Notes: generated from the letters alone by a model not told the origin. Counted from the first letter of the stretch, positions 1-13,021 are shown. The stretch: 64,000 bases of DNA from Bos javanicus (GCF_032452875.1 NW_026893632.1:496001-560000), one strand, 5' to 3'. Made by a program: numbers and translations.

Positions 1-99
1 TCACGTGACTGATCATGCACTGATCACGTGGCTTATCATGCACTGATCATGTGACTGATCATGCGCTGATCATGTTTGGTGTCATACACTGATCATGTG
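1..99. repeat. Satellite tract and type B lead-in
   Basis: Four to five monomers lead into the first core. The last part has the type B lead-in: GGCTTATCATGCACTG, then CATGTG in place of CACGTG, then CATGTTTGGTGTCATAC. The same lead-in precedes the other type B cores. Confidence 0.95.
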
Positions 100-335
100 C
101 CTCTGGAGGCAATGAACAAAGAGCTGAGTAGGCACGAATCAGTCAGCAGGCAATAATCATGGAACTCAGCTGTGAGAAATCATGCTGCTCAGCTGGCAAT
201 AATCAAGCAGCTGAGCAGGCAGGAATTATGCAGCACAGCTGGCAATTGTCAAGCAGATGACAGGCAGGAATCGTGCAGCTCAGCTGGCAATTGTCAAGCA
301 GATGAGCAGACAGTAATCACGCAGCTCAGCAGGCC
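100..335 (+). repeat. Core copy B1 (short, 236 bp)
   Basis: This is a short-class core. It lacks AACA at the GAATCA-GTCAGC junction and carries the type B markers TTTGGTGTC (lead-in), CAATGAAC, CTGTGAGAAATC and ATTATGCAG. It contains about ten diverged 23-bp units. The satellite resumes in phase directly after AGCAGGCC. Confidence 0.95.
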
Positions 336-1838
336 CTGATCACGTGACTGAGCATGCACTGTTCACGTGGCTGATCATACACTGATCACGTGACTGATCA
401 TGCACTGATCACGTGGCTATCATGCACTGATCACGTGACTGATCATGCACTGATCACGTGGCTGATCATGCACTGATCACGTGGCTGATCATGCACTGAT
501 CACGTGACTGATCATGCACTGATCACGTGGCTATCATGCACTGATCACGTGGCTGATCATGCACTGATCACGGGACTGATCATGCACTGATCACGGGCTA
601 TCATGCACTGATACATGACTGACATGCACTGATCACGTGGCTGATCATGCACTGATCACGTGACTGATCATGCACTGATCACGTGGCTATCATGCACTGA
701 TCACGTGGCTGATCATGCACTGATCACGTAGCTATCATGCACTGATCACGTGACTGATCATGCACTGATCACGTGACTGATCATGCACTGATCACGTGGC
801 TATCATGCACTGATCACGTGGCTGATCATGCACTGATCACGTGGCTATCATGCACTGATCACGTGACTGATCATGCACTGATCACGTGGCTGATCATGCA
901 CTGATCACGTGACTGATCATGCACTGATCACGTGACTGATCATGCACTGATCACGTGGCTATCATGCACTGATCACGTGGCTGATCATGCACTGATCACG
1001 TGGCTATCATGCACTGATCACGTGGCTATCATGCACTGATCACGTGGCTGATCATGCACTGATCACGCAGCTATCATGCTGATCACGTGACTGATCATGC
1101 ACTGATCACGTGGCTGATCATGCACTGATCACGTGACTGATCATGCACTGATCACGTGGCTATCATGCACTGATCACGTGGCTGATCATGCACTGATCAC
1201 GTGCTATCATGCACTGATCACGTGACTGATCATGCACTGATCACGTAACTGATCATGCACTGATCACGTGGCTGATCATGCACTGATCACGTGACTGATC
1301 ATGCACTGATCACGTGACTGATCATGCACTGATCACGTGGCTATCATGCACTGATCACGTGGCTGATCATGCACTGATCACGTGCCTGATCATGCACTGA
1401 TCACATGACTGATCATGCACTGATCACGTGACTGATCATGCACTGATCACGTGGCTATCATGCACTACTCACGTGGCTGATCATGCAATGATCATGTAGC
1501 TACCATGTACTGGTCACGTGACTGATCATACACCCATCAGGTGACTGATCATGCACTGATCACGTGGCTATCATGCACTGATCACGTGGCTGATCATGCA
1601 CTGATCACGTGCCTGATCATGCACTGATCACGTGACTGATCATGCACTGATCACGTGGCTATCATGCACTGATCACGTGGCTGATCATGCACTGATCACG
1701 TGGCTGATCATGCACTGATCACGTGACTGATCATGGACTGATCACATGACTATCATGTAGTGATCACGTGACTTAATGGCGCTGATCATGTGACTGATCA
1801 TGCGCTGATCATGTTTGCTATCATACACTGATCATGTG
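336..1838. repeat. Satellite tract between B1 and A1
   Basis: About 65 monomers. Near 568-625 lies the post-core signature: CACGGGAC, CACGGGCTATC, then ACATGACTGACATG. Toward the right end is the long A-type approach: CACTACTCACG (about 1463), CAATGATCATGTAGCTACC (about 1487), CACCCATCAGG (1531), then CATGTAGTGATCACG and GACTTAATGGCGCTG. No gene or RNA signal is visible. Confidence 0.95.
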
Positions 1839-2078
1839 CCTCTGGAGGCAATAAACAAAGAGCTGAGTAGGCACGAATCAAACAGTCAGCAGGCAATAAT
1901 CATGGAACTCAGCTGTGAGGAATCATGCTGCTCAGCTGGCAATAATCAAGCAGCTGAGCAGGCAGGAATTACGCAGCACAGCTGGCAATTGTCAAGCAGA
2001 TGACAGGCAGGAATCGTGCAGCTCAGCTGGCAATTGTCAAGCAGATGAGCAGACAGTAATCACGCAGCTCAGCAGGCC
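1839..2078 (+). repeat. Core copy A1 (long, 240 bp)
   Basis: This is a reference long-class core. From the left it reads as 12 bp of a transition unit (CCTCTGGAGGCA) followed by ten units of 22-23 bp. These alternate between a form like ATAATCAAGCAGCTGAGC and a form like GGAATCATGCTGCTCAGC, giving a 46-bp dimer. The next satellite unit starts in phase. A 62-codon open frame runs from a TTG at 1815 to a stop at 2001-2003. It has no ATG at its start, so I do not call it a gene. A1 has CAGCTGTGAGG and GAATCGTG. Confidence 0.96.
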
Positions 2079-3880
2079 CTGATCACGTGACTGAGCATGC
2101 ACTGTTCACGTGGCTGATCATACACTGATCACGTGATTGATCATGCACTGATCACTTGGATATCATGCACTGATCACGTGGCTGATCATACACTGTTCAC
2201 GTGTCTGACCATGCACTGATCACGTGGCTGATCATACACTGCTCACGTAACTGATCATGCACTGATCACGTGGCTGATCATGCACTGATCACGTGGCTGA
2301 TCATGCACTGATCACGTGGCTATCATGCACTGTCACGTGACTGATCATGCACTGATCACGTGACTGATCATGCACTGATCACGTGGCTGATCATGCACTG
2401 ATCACGTGACTGATCATGCACTGATCACGTGACTGATCATGCACTGATCACGTGGCTATCATGCACTGATCACGTGGCTGATCATGCACTGATCACGTAG
2501 CTATCATGCACTGTCACGTGACTGATCATGCACTGATCACGTGACTGATCATGCACTGATCACGTGGCTGATCATGCACTGATCACGTGACTGATCATGC
2601 ACTGATCACGTGGCTATCATGCACTGATCACGTGGCTGATCATACTGATCACGTGGCTGATCATGCACTGATCACGTGGCTGATCATGCACTGATCACGT
2701 GACTGATCATGCACTGATCACGTGGCTATCATGCACTGATCACGTGACTGATCATGCACTGATCACGTGGCTATCATGCACTGATCACGTGGCTGATCAT
2801 ACTGATCACGTGGCTGATCATGCACTGATCACGTGGCTGATCATGCACTGATCACGTGACTGATCATGCACTGATCACGTGGCTATCATGCACTGATCAC
2901 GTGACTGATCATGCACTGATCACGTGACTGATCATGCACTGATCACGTGGCTGATCATGCACTGATCACGTGGCTATCATGCACTGATCACGTGGCTGAT
3001 CATGCACTGATCACGTAGCTATCATGCACTGATCACGTGACTGATCATGCACTGATCACGTGACTGATCATGCACTGATCACGTGGCTGATCATGCACTG
3101 ATCACGTGGCTGATCATACTGATCACGTGACTGATCATGCACTGATCACGTGGCTGATCATGCACTGATCACGTGACTGATCATGCACTGATCACGTGGC
3201 TGATCATGCACTGATCACGTGGCTATCATGCACTGATCACGTGGCTGATCATGCACTGATCACGTAGCTACCATGCACTGATCACGTGACTGATCATGCA
3301 CTGATCACGTGGCTGATCATGCACTGATCACGTGACTGATCATGCACTGATCACGTGGCTGATCATGCACTGATCACGTGGCTATCATGCACTGATCACG
3401 TGGCTGATCATGCACTGATCACGTGGCTATCATGCACTGATCACGTGACTGATCATGCACTGATCACGTGGCTGATCATGCACTGATCACGTGACTGATC
3501 ATGCACTGATCACGTGGCTGATCATGCACTGATCACGTGGCTGATCATGCACTGATCACGTAGCTATCATGCACTGATCACGTGACTGATCATGCACTGA
3601 TCACGTGACTGATCATGCACTGATCACGTGGCTGATCATGCACTGATCACGTGACTGATCATGCACTGATCACGTGACTGATCATGCACTGATCACGTGG
3701 CTATCATGCACTGATCACGTGGCTGATCATGCATGATCACGCAGCTACCATGCACTGATCACGTGACTGATCATGCACTGATCACGTGACTGATCATGCA
3801 CTGATCACGTGGCTTATCATGCACTGATCATGTGACTGATCATGTGCTGATCATGTTTGGTATCATACACTGATCATGTG
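2079..3880. repeat. Satellite tract between A1 and B2
   Basis: About 79 monomers. The first 180 bp carry the left-group A downstream flank: GATTGATC, CACTTGGATATC (about 2153), CACTGTTCACGTGTCTGACC and CACTGCTCACGTAACTG. This flank is otherwise seen only after A2 and A3. Units with the 2-bp deletion CATACTG occur at 2641, 2798 and about 3115. The first two mark a 157-bp, seven-monomer local duplication. The right end is a type B lead-in. Confidence 0.95.
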
Positions 3881-4116
3881 CCTCTGGAGGCAATGAACAA
3901 AGAGCTGAGTAGGCACGAATCAGTCAGCAGGCAATAATCATGGAACTCAGCTCTGAGGAATCATGCTGCTCAGCTGGCAATAATCAAGCAGCTGAGCAGG
4001 CAGGAATTATGCAGCACAGCTGGCAATTGTCAAGCAGATGACAGGCAGGAATCGTGCAGCTCAGCTGGCAATTGTCAAGCAGATGAGCAGACAGTAATCA
4101 CGCAGCTCAGCAGGCC
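3881..4116 (+). repeat. Core copy B2 (short, 236 bp)
   Basis: A short-class core with TTTGGTATC in its lead-in, CAATGAAC, CAGCTCTGAGGAATC and ATTATGCAG. The lead-in has GTGCTG where most copies have GCGCTG, a CpG-type change. It is otherwise organised as the other short cores. Confidence 0.95.
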
Positions 4117-6051
4117 CTGATCACGTGACTGAGCATGCACTGTTCACGTGGCTGATCATACACTGATCACGTGACTGATCATGCACTGATCACGTGGCTA
4201 TCATGCACTGATCACGTGACTGATCATGCACTGATCACGTGGCTGATCATGCACTGATCACGTGGCTGATCATGCACTGATCACGTGACTGATCATGCAC
4301 TGATCACGTGGCTATCATGCACTGATCACGTGGCTGATCATGCACTGATCACGGGACTGATCATGCACTGATCACGGGCTATCATGCACTGATCACATGA
4401 CTGACATGCACTGATCACGTGGCTGATCATGCACTGATCACGTGACTGATCATGCACTGATCACGTGGCTATCATGCACTGATCACGTGGCTGATCATGC
4501 ACTGATCACGTAGCTATCATGCACTGATCACGTGGCTGATCATGCACTGATCACGTGACTGATCATGCACTGATCACGTGGCTATCATGCACTGATCACG
4601 TGACTGATCATGCACTGATCACGTGGCTATCATGCACTGATCACGTGGCTATCATGCACTGATCACGTGGCTGATCATGCACTGATCACGCAGCTATCAT
4701 GCACTGATCACGTGACTGATCATGCACTGATCACGTGGCTGATCATGCACTGATCACGTGACTGATCATGCACTGATCACGTGACTGATCATGCACTGAT
4801 CACGTGGCTATCATGCACTGATCACGTGGCTGATCATGCATGATCACACAGCTCCCATGCACTGATCACGTGACTGATCATGCACTGATCACGTAACTGA
4901 TCATGCACTGATCACGTGGCTGATCATGCACTGATCACGTGACTGATCATGCACTGATCACGTGACTGATCATGCACTGATCACGTGGCTATCATGCACT
5001 GATCACGTGGCTATCATGCACTGATCACGTGGCTGATCATGCACTGATCACGCAGCTATCATGCACTGATCACGTGACTGATCATGCACTGATCACGTGG
5101 CTGATCATGCACTGATCACGTGACTGATCATGCACTGATCACGTGACTGATCATGCACTGATCACGTGGCTGATCATGCACTGATCACGTGACTGATCAT
5201 GCACTGATCACGTGGCTGATCATGCACTGATCACGTGGCTATCATGCACTGATCACGTGGCTGATCATGCACTGATCACGCAGCTACCATGTACTGATCA
5301 CGTGACTGATCATGCACTGATCACGTGGCTGATCATGCACTGATCACGTGACTGATCATGCACTGATCACGTGGCTATCATGCACTGATCACGTGGCTGA
5401 TCATGCATGATCACGCAGCTATCATGCACTGATCACGTGACTGATCATGCACTGATCACGTAATTGATCATGCACTGATCACGTGGCTGATCATGCACTG
5501 ATCACGTGACTGATCATGCACTGATCACGTGGCTGATCATGCACTGATCACGTGGCTGATCATGCACTGATCACGTGCCTGATCATGCACTGATCACATG
5601 ACTGATCATGCACTGATCACGTGACTGATCATGCACTGATCACGTGGCTATCATGCACTACTCACGTGGCTGATCATGCAATGATCATGTAGCTACCATG
5701 TACTGGTCACGTGACTGATCATACACCCATCAGGTGACTGATCATGCACTGATCACGTGGCTATCATGCACTGATCACGTGGCTGATCATGCACTGATCA
5801 CGTGCCTGATCATGCACTGATCACGTGACTGATCATGCACTGATCACGTGGCAATCATCACTGATCACTGGCTGATCATGCACTGATCACGTGGCTATCA
5901 TGCACTGATCACGTGGCTGATCATGCACTGATACCGTGACTGAGCATGCACTGATCACATGACTATCATGTAGTGATCACGTGACTTAATGGCGCTGATC
6001 ATGTGACTGATCATGCGCTGATCATGTTTGCTATCATACACTGATCATGTG
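4117..6051. repeat. Satellite tract between B2 and A2
   Basis: About 85 monomers. The post-core signature (CACGGGAC, CACGGGCTATC, CACATGACTGACATG) lies at about 4351-4410. An odd unit near 4838-4860 reads CATGATCACACAGCTCCC. The A-type approach repeats that seen before A1: CACTACTCACG (about 5655), CACCCATCAGG (5724), then GATACCGTGACTGAGCATG and GACTTAATGGCGCTG. Just before it, GGCAATCATCACTGATCACT (about 5851) is a locally damaged pair of units. Confidence 0.95.
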
Positions 6052-6291
6052 CCTCTGGAGGCAATAAACAAAGAGCTGAGTAGGCACGAATCAAACAGTC
6101 AGCAGGCAATAATCATGGAACTCAGGTGTGAGGAATCATGCTGCTCAGCTGGCAATAATCAAGCAGCTGAGCAGGCAGGAATTACGCAGCACAGCTGGCA
6201 ATTGTCAAGCAGATGACAGGCAGGAATCCTGCAGCTCAGCTGGCAATTGTCAAGCAGATGAGCAGACAGTAATCACGCAGCTCAGCAGGCC
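6052..6291 (+). repeat. Core copy A2 (long, 240 bp)
   Basis: A long-class core with CAGGTGTGAGG (G variant, shared with A3, A4 and A9) and a private GAATCCTGCAG where relatives have GAATCGTGCAG. That change creates a CTGCAG hexamer near 6228. Its downstream flank belongs to the left group with CACTTGGATATC. Confidence 0.95.
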
Positions 6292-6736
6292 CTGATCACG
6301 TGACTGAGCATGCACTGTTCACGTGGCTGATCACACACTGATCACGTGATTGATCATGCACTGATCACTTGGATATCATGCACTGATCACGTGGCTGATC
6401 ATACACTGTTCACGTGTCTGACCATGCACTGATCACGTGGCTGATCATACACTGCTCACGTAACTGATCATGCACTGATCACGTGGCTGATCATGCACTG
6501 ATCACGTGGCTGATCATGCACTGATCACGTGGCTATCATGCACTGTCACGTGACTGATCATGCACTGATCACGTGACTGATCATGCACTGATCACGTGGC
6601 TGATCATGCACTGATCACGTGACTGATCATGCACTGATCACGTGACTGATCATGCACTGATCACGTGGCTTATCATGCACTGATCATGTGACTGATCATG
6701 TGCTGATCATGTTTGGTGTCATACACTGATCATGTG
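6292..6736. repeat. Short satellite tract joining A2 to B3 (445 bp)
   Basis: It carries the left-group flank (CACTTGGATATC about 6366, CACGTGTCTGACC, CACTGCTCACGTAACTG) and ends in a type B lead-in starting GGCTTATCATG. Together with its two cores it forms an A-B pair. The pair is repeated at 16982-17946, where the spacer is 45 bp longer, the length of one 22+23 dimer. Confidence 0.95.
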
Positions 6737-6972
6737 CATCTGGAGGCAATGAACAAAGAGCTGAGTAGGCACGAATCAGTCAGCAGGCTATAATCATGGA
6801 ACTCAGCTCTGAGAAATCATGCTGCTCAGCTGGCAATAATCAAGTAGATGATCAGGCAGGAATTATGCAGCACAGGTGGCAATTGTCAAGCAGATGACAG
6901 GCAGGAATCGTGCAGCTCAGCTGGCAATTGTCAAGCAGATGAGCAGACAGTAATCACGCAGCTCAGCAGGCC
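6737..6972 (+). repeat. Core copy B3 (short, 236 bp, divergent)
   Basis: The most divergent short core together with B6. It starts CATCTGG rather than CCTCTGG and has GGCTATAATC, CTCTGAGAAATC, CACAGGTGG and AAGTAGATGATCAGG. The last of these adds a GATC site found in no other core. Shared changes make B3 and B6 sister copies. Confidence 0.95.
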
Positions 6973-9288
6973 CTGATCACGTGACTGAGCATGCACTGAT
7001 CACGTGGCTGATCACACACTGATCACGTGACTGATCATGCACTGATCACGTGACTGATCATGCACTGATCACGTGGCTATCATGCACTGATCACGTGGCT
7101 GATCATGCACTGATCACGGGACTGATCATGCACTGATCACGTGCTATCATGCACTGATCACATGACTGATCATGCACTGATCACGTGGCTGATCATGCAC
7201 TGATCACGTGACTGATCATGCACTGATCACGTGACTGATCATGCACTGATCACGTGGCTGATCATGCACTGATCACGTGGCTATCATGCACTGATCACGT
7301 GGCTGATCATGCAATGATCACGTAGCTACCATGTACTGGTCACGTGACTGATCATGCACTGATCACGTGACTGATCATGCACTGATCACGTGGCTGATCA
7401 TGCACTGATCACGTGACTGATCATGCACTGATCACGTGACTGATCATGCACTGATCACGTGACTGATCATGCACTGATCACGTGGCTATCATGCACTGAT
7501 CACGTGGCTGATCATACTGATCACGTGCTGTCATGCACTGATCACGTGGCTGATCATGCACTGATCACGTGACTGATCATGCACTGATCACGTGGCTATC
7601 ATGCACTGATCACGTGGCTATCATGCACTGATCACGTGGCTGATCATGCACTGATCACGTAGCTATCATGCACTGATCACGTGACTGATCATGCACTGAT
7701 CACGTGGCTGATCATGCACTGATCACGTGGCTGATCATGCACTGATCACGTGACTGATCATGCACTGATCACGTGGCTATCATGCACTGATCACGTGGCT
7801 GATCATGCACTGATCACGTGTCTGATCATGCACTGATCACGTGACTGATCATGCACTGATCACGTGACTGATCATGCACTGATCACGTGGCTATCATGCA
7901 CTGATCACGTGGCTGATCATGCACTGATCACGTGGCTGATCATGCACTGTCACGTGACTGATCATGCACTGATCACGTGGCATCATGCACTGATCACGTG
8001 ACTGATCATGCACTGATCACGTAATTGTCATGCACTGATCACGTGGCTATCATGCACTGATCACGTGGCTGATCATGCACTGATCACGTGACTGATCATG
8101 CACTGATCACGTGGCTATCATGCACTGATCACGTGGCTGATCATGCACTGATCACGGGACTGATCATGCACTGATCACGGGCTATCATGCACTGACACAT
8201 GACTGACATGCACTGATCACGTGCTGATCATGCACTGATCACGTGACTGATCATGCACTGATCACGTGACTGATCATGCACTGATCACGTGGCTGATCAT
8301 GCACTGATCACGTGGCTATCATGCACTGATCACGTGGCTGATCATGCACTGATCACGTGGCTATCATGCACTGATCACGTGACTGATCATGCACTGATCA
8401 CGTAACTGATCATGCACTGATCACGTGGCTGATCATGCACTGATCACGTGGCTGATCATGCACTGATCACGTGACTGATCATGCACTGATCACGTGACTG
8501 ATCATGCACTGATCACGTGACTGATCATGCACTGATCACGTGGCTATCATGCACTGATCACGTGGCTGATCATACTGATCACGTGACTGATCATGCACTG
8601 ATCACGTGGCTGATCATGCACTGATCACGTGACTGATCATGCACTGATCACGTGGCTATCATGCACTGATCACGTGACTGATCATGCACTGATCACGTGG
8701 CTATCATGCACTGATCACGTGGCTGATCATACTGATCACGTGACTGATCATGCACTGATCACGTGGCTGATCATGCACTGATCACGTGACTGATCATGCA
8801 CTGATCACGTGGCTATCATGCACTGATCACGTGACTGATCATGCACTGATCACGTGACTGATCATGCACTGATCACGTGGCTGATCATGCACTGATCACG
8901 TGGCTGATCATGCACTGATCACGTGGCTATCATGCACTGTCACGTGACTGATCATGCACTGATCACGTGGCTGATCATGCACTGATCACGTGACTGATCA
9001 TGCACTGATCACGTGGCTGATCATGCACTGATCACGTGGCTGATCATGCACTGATCACGTGACTGATCATGCACTGATCACGTGACTGATCATGCACTGA
9101 TCACGTGGCTATCATGCACTGATCACGTGGCTGATCATGCACTGATCACGCAGCTACCATGCACTGATCACATGACTGATCATGCACTGATCACGTGACT
9201 GATCATGCACTGATCACGTGGCTATCATGCATTGATCATGTGACTGATCATGCGCTGATCATGTTTGCTATCATACACTGATCATGTG
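6973..9288. repeat. Satellite tract between B3 and C1, with an orphan post-core flank
   Basis: About 101 monomers. The expected post-core signature lies near 7107-7165. A second post-core flank sits at 8021-8210 (GTAATTGTCATG, CACGGGAC, CACGGGCTATC, ACACATGACTGACATG) with no core in front of it. CATACTG units at 8571 and 8728 mark another copy of the 157-bp seven-monomer duplication seen near 2.64 kb. The right end has GGCTATCATGCATTGATC, the type C lead-in. Confidence 0.94.
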
Positions 9289-9524
9289 CCTCTGGAGGCA
9301 ATAAACAAAGAGCTGAGTAGGCACGAATCAGTCAGCAGGCAATAATCATGGAACTCAGCTGTGAGGAATCATGCTGCTCAGCTGGCAATAATCAAGCAGC
9401 TGAGCAGGCAGGAATTACGCAGCACAGCTGGCAATTGTCAAGCAGATGACAGGCAGGAATCGTGCAGCTCAGCTGGCAATTGTCAAGCAGATGAGCAGAC
9501 AGTAATCACGCAGCTCAGCAGGCC
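9289..9524 (+). repeat. Core copy C1 (short, hybrid, 236 bp)
   Basis: Length class and the missing AACA are as in type B. However, the lead-in TTTGCTATC, CAATAAAC and ATTACGCAG are type A states, and it has CTGTGAGGAATC. This mixture suggests gene conversion or an ancestral intermediate. Confidence 0.95.
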
Positions 9525-12500
9525 CTGATCACGTGACTGAGCATGCACTGATCACGTGGCTGATCATGCACTGATCACGTGACTGATCATGCACTGATCA
9601 CGTGATTCATGCACTGATCACGTGGCTGATCATGCACTGATCACGTGGCTGATCATGCACTGATCACGTGACTGATCATGCACTGATCACGTGGCTATCA
9701 TGCACTGATCACGTGGCTGATCATGCACTGATCACGGGACTGATCATGCACTGATCACGGGCTATCATGCACTGACACATGACTGACATGCACTGATCAC
9801 GTGGCTGATCATGCACTGATCACGTGACTGATCATGCACTGATCACGTGACTGATCATGCACTGATCACGTGGCTGATCATGCACTGATCACGTGGCTAT
9901 CATGCACTGATCACGTGGCTGATCATGCACTGATCACGTAGCTATCATGCACTGATCACGTGACTGATCATGCACTGATCACGTGACTGATCATGCACTG
10001 ATCACGTGGCTGATCATGCACTGATCACGTGGCTGATCATGCACTGATCACGTGACTGATCATGCACTGATCACGTGACTGATCATGCACTGATCACGTG
10101 ACTGATCATGCACTGATCACGTGGCTATCATGCACTGATCACGTGGCTGATCATGCACTGATCACGTAGCTATCATGCACTGATCACGTGACTGATCATG
10201 CACTGATCACGTGACTGATCATGCACTGATCACGTGGCTATCATGCACTGATCACGTGGCTGATCATGCACTGATCACGTGGCTATCATGCACTGATCAC
10301 GTGGCTATCATGCACTGATCACGTGGCTGATCATGCACTGATCACGCAGCTATCATGTACTGATCACGTGACTGATCATGCACTGATCACGTGGCTGATC
10401 ATGCACTGATCACGTGACTGATCATGCACTGATCACGTGACTGATCATGCACTGATCACGTGGCTATCATGCACTGATCACGTGACTGATCATGCACTGA
10501 TCACGTGGCTATCATGCACTGATCACGTGGCTATCATGCACTGATCACGTGGCTGATCATGCACTGATCACGCAGCTATCATGCACTGATCACGTGACTG
10601 ATCATGCACTGATCACGTGGCTGATCATGCACTGATCACGTGACTGATCATGCACTGATCACGTGACTGATCATGCACTGATCACGTGGCTGATCATGCA
10701 CTGATCACGTGACTGATCATGCACTGATCACGTGGCTATCATGCACTGATCACGTGGCTATCATGCACTGATCACGTGGCTGATCATGCACTGATCACGC
10801 AGCTATCATGCACTGATCACGTGACTGATCATGCACTGATCACGTGGCTGATCATGCACTGATCACGTGACTGATCATGCACTGATCACGTGGCTATCAT
10901 GCACTGATCACGTGGCTGATCATGCACTGATCACGCAGCTATCATGCACTGATCACGTGACTGATCATGCACTGATCACGTGACTGATCATGCACTGATC
11001 ACGTGGCTGATCATGCACTGATCACGTGACTGATCATGCACTGATCACGTGACTGATCATGCACTGATCACGTGGCTATCATGCACTGATCACGTGGCTG
11101 ATCATGCACTGATCACGTGGCTGATCATGCACTGATCACGTGACTGATCATGCACTGATCACGTGACTGATCATGCACTGATCACGTGGCTATCATGCAC
11201 TGATCACGTGGCTGATCATGCAATGATCACGTAGCTACATGTACTGGTCACGTGACTGATCATGCACTGATCACGTGACTGATCATGCACTGATCACGTG
11301 GCTATCATGCACTGATCACGTGGCTGATCATGCACTGATCACGTGACTGATCATGCACTGATCACGTGACTGATCATGCACTGATCACGTGGCTGATCAT
11401 GCACTGATCACGTGGCTGATCATGCACTGATCACGTGGCTGATCATGCACTGATCACGTGGCTATCATGCACTGATCACGTGGCTGATCATGCACTGATC
11501 ACGTGGCTGATCATGCACTGTCACGTGACTGATCATGCACTGATCACGTGGCACTCATGCACTGATCACGTGGCTGATCATACTGATCACGTAACTGATC
11601 ATGCACATCACGTGGCTATCATGCACTGATCACGTGGCTGATCATGCAATGATCACGTAGCTACCATATACTGGTCACGTGACTGATCATGCACTGATCA
11701 CGTAAATGATCATGCACTGATCTGTGACTGATCATGCACTGATCACGTGACTGATCATGCACTGATCACGTGGCTATCATGCACTGATCACGTGGCTGAT
11801 CATGCAATGATCACGTAGCAACCATGTACTGGTCACGTGACTGATCATGCACTGATCACGTAATTGATCATGCACTGATCACGTGACTGATCATGCACTG
11901 ATCACGTGGCTGATCATACACTGATCACGTGACTGATCATGCACTGATCACGTGGCTATCATGCACTGATCACGTGGCTGATCATGCACTGATCACGTGT
12001 CTGATCATGCACTGATCACGTGGCTGATCATGCACTGATCACGTGACTGATCATGCACTGATCACGTGGCTATCATGCACTGATCACGTGGCTGATCATG
12101 CACTGATCACGTGGCTGATCATGCACTGATCACGTGACTGATCATGCACTGATCACGTGGCACTCATGCACTGATCACGTGGCTGATCATGCACTGATCA
12201 CGTGACTGATCATGCACTGATCACGTGGCTATCATGCACTGATCACGTGGCTGATCATGCACTGATCACGTGGTATCATATACTGATCACGTGACTGATC
12301 ATGCACTGATCACGTGGCTGATCATGCACTGATCACGTGACTGATCATGCACTGATCACGTGACTGATCATGCACTGATCACGTGGCTATCATGCACTGA
12401 TCACGTGGCTGATCATGCACTGATCACGTAGCAACCATGCACTGATCACGTGACTGATCATGCACTGATCACGTGGCTGATCATGCACTGATCACGTGGC

Positions 12501-13021
12501 TATCATGCACTGATCACGTGGCTGATCATGCACTGATCACGCAGCTATCATGCACTGATCACGTGACTGATCATGCACTGATCACGTGGCTGATCATGCA
12601 CTGATCACGTGACTGATCATGCACTGATCACGTGGCTATCATGCACTGATCACGTGGCTGATCATGCACTGATCACGTGGCTATCATGCACTGATCACGT
12701 GGCTGATCATGCACTGATCACGTGACTGATCATGCACTGATCACGTGGCTGATCATGCACTGATCACGTGGCTGATCATGCACTGATCACGTGACTGATC
12801 ATGCACTGATCACGTGACTGATCATGCACTGATCACGTGGCTATCATGCACTGATCACGTGGCTGATCATGCACTGATCACGCAGCTATCATGCACTGAT
12901 CACATGACTGATCATGCACTGATCACGTGACTGATCATGCACTGATCACGTGGCTTATCATGCATTGATCATGTGACTGATCATGCGCTGATCATGTTTG
13001 CTATCATACACTGATCATGTG
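9525..13021. repeat. Satellite tract between C1 and C2 (first copy of a 3.65-3.78-kb repeat)
   Basis: About 153 monomers. The post-core signature is at about 9731-9800. CACGCAGCTATC units recur near 10344, 10570, 10797 and 10933. Rare markers GTAGCTACATGTACTGG (11231), GTAGCTACCATATACTGG (11657), GTAGCAACCATG (11815) and GTGGTATCATATACTG (12270) all reappear about 3.33-3.65 kb to the right. One unit near 11720 has lost CACG and reads GATCTGTGACTG. A 64-codon open stretch at 11435-11629 is a reading of satellite units, not a gene. Confidence 0.94.

Noticed and set aside
1815..2003. 62-codon open frame, repeated at 6028, 16958, 30195, 35943, 39018, 44747, 50478, 53606, 59363 and 61560, as a possible gene family
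   Set aside because: It starts at TTG, lies in diverged 23-bp repeat units, has no recognisable domain, and its conservation is no better than that of the surrounding non-coding bases of the core.
1839..2078. Core as a transposon, SINE or other mobile insertion
   Set aside because: There is no poly-A tail, terminal inverted repeat or target-site duplication. It keeps the 23-bp phase with the satellite and has internal 23/46-bp periodicity.
11435..11629. Open frame of 64 codons, with similar ones at 44247-44513 and 53108-53350
   Set aside because: These are direct readings of alternating 22/23-bp satellite units. The peptide is only the repeat translated.
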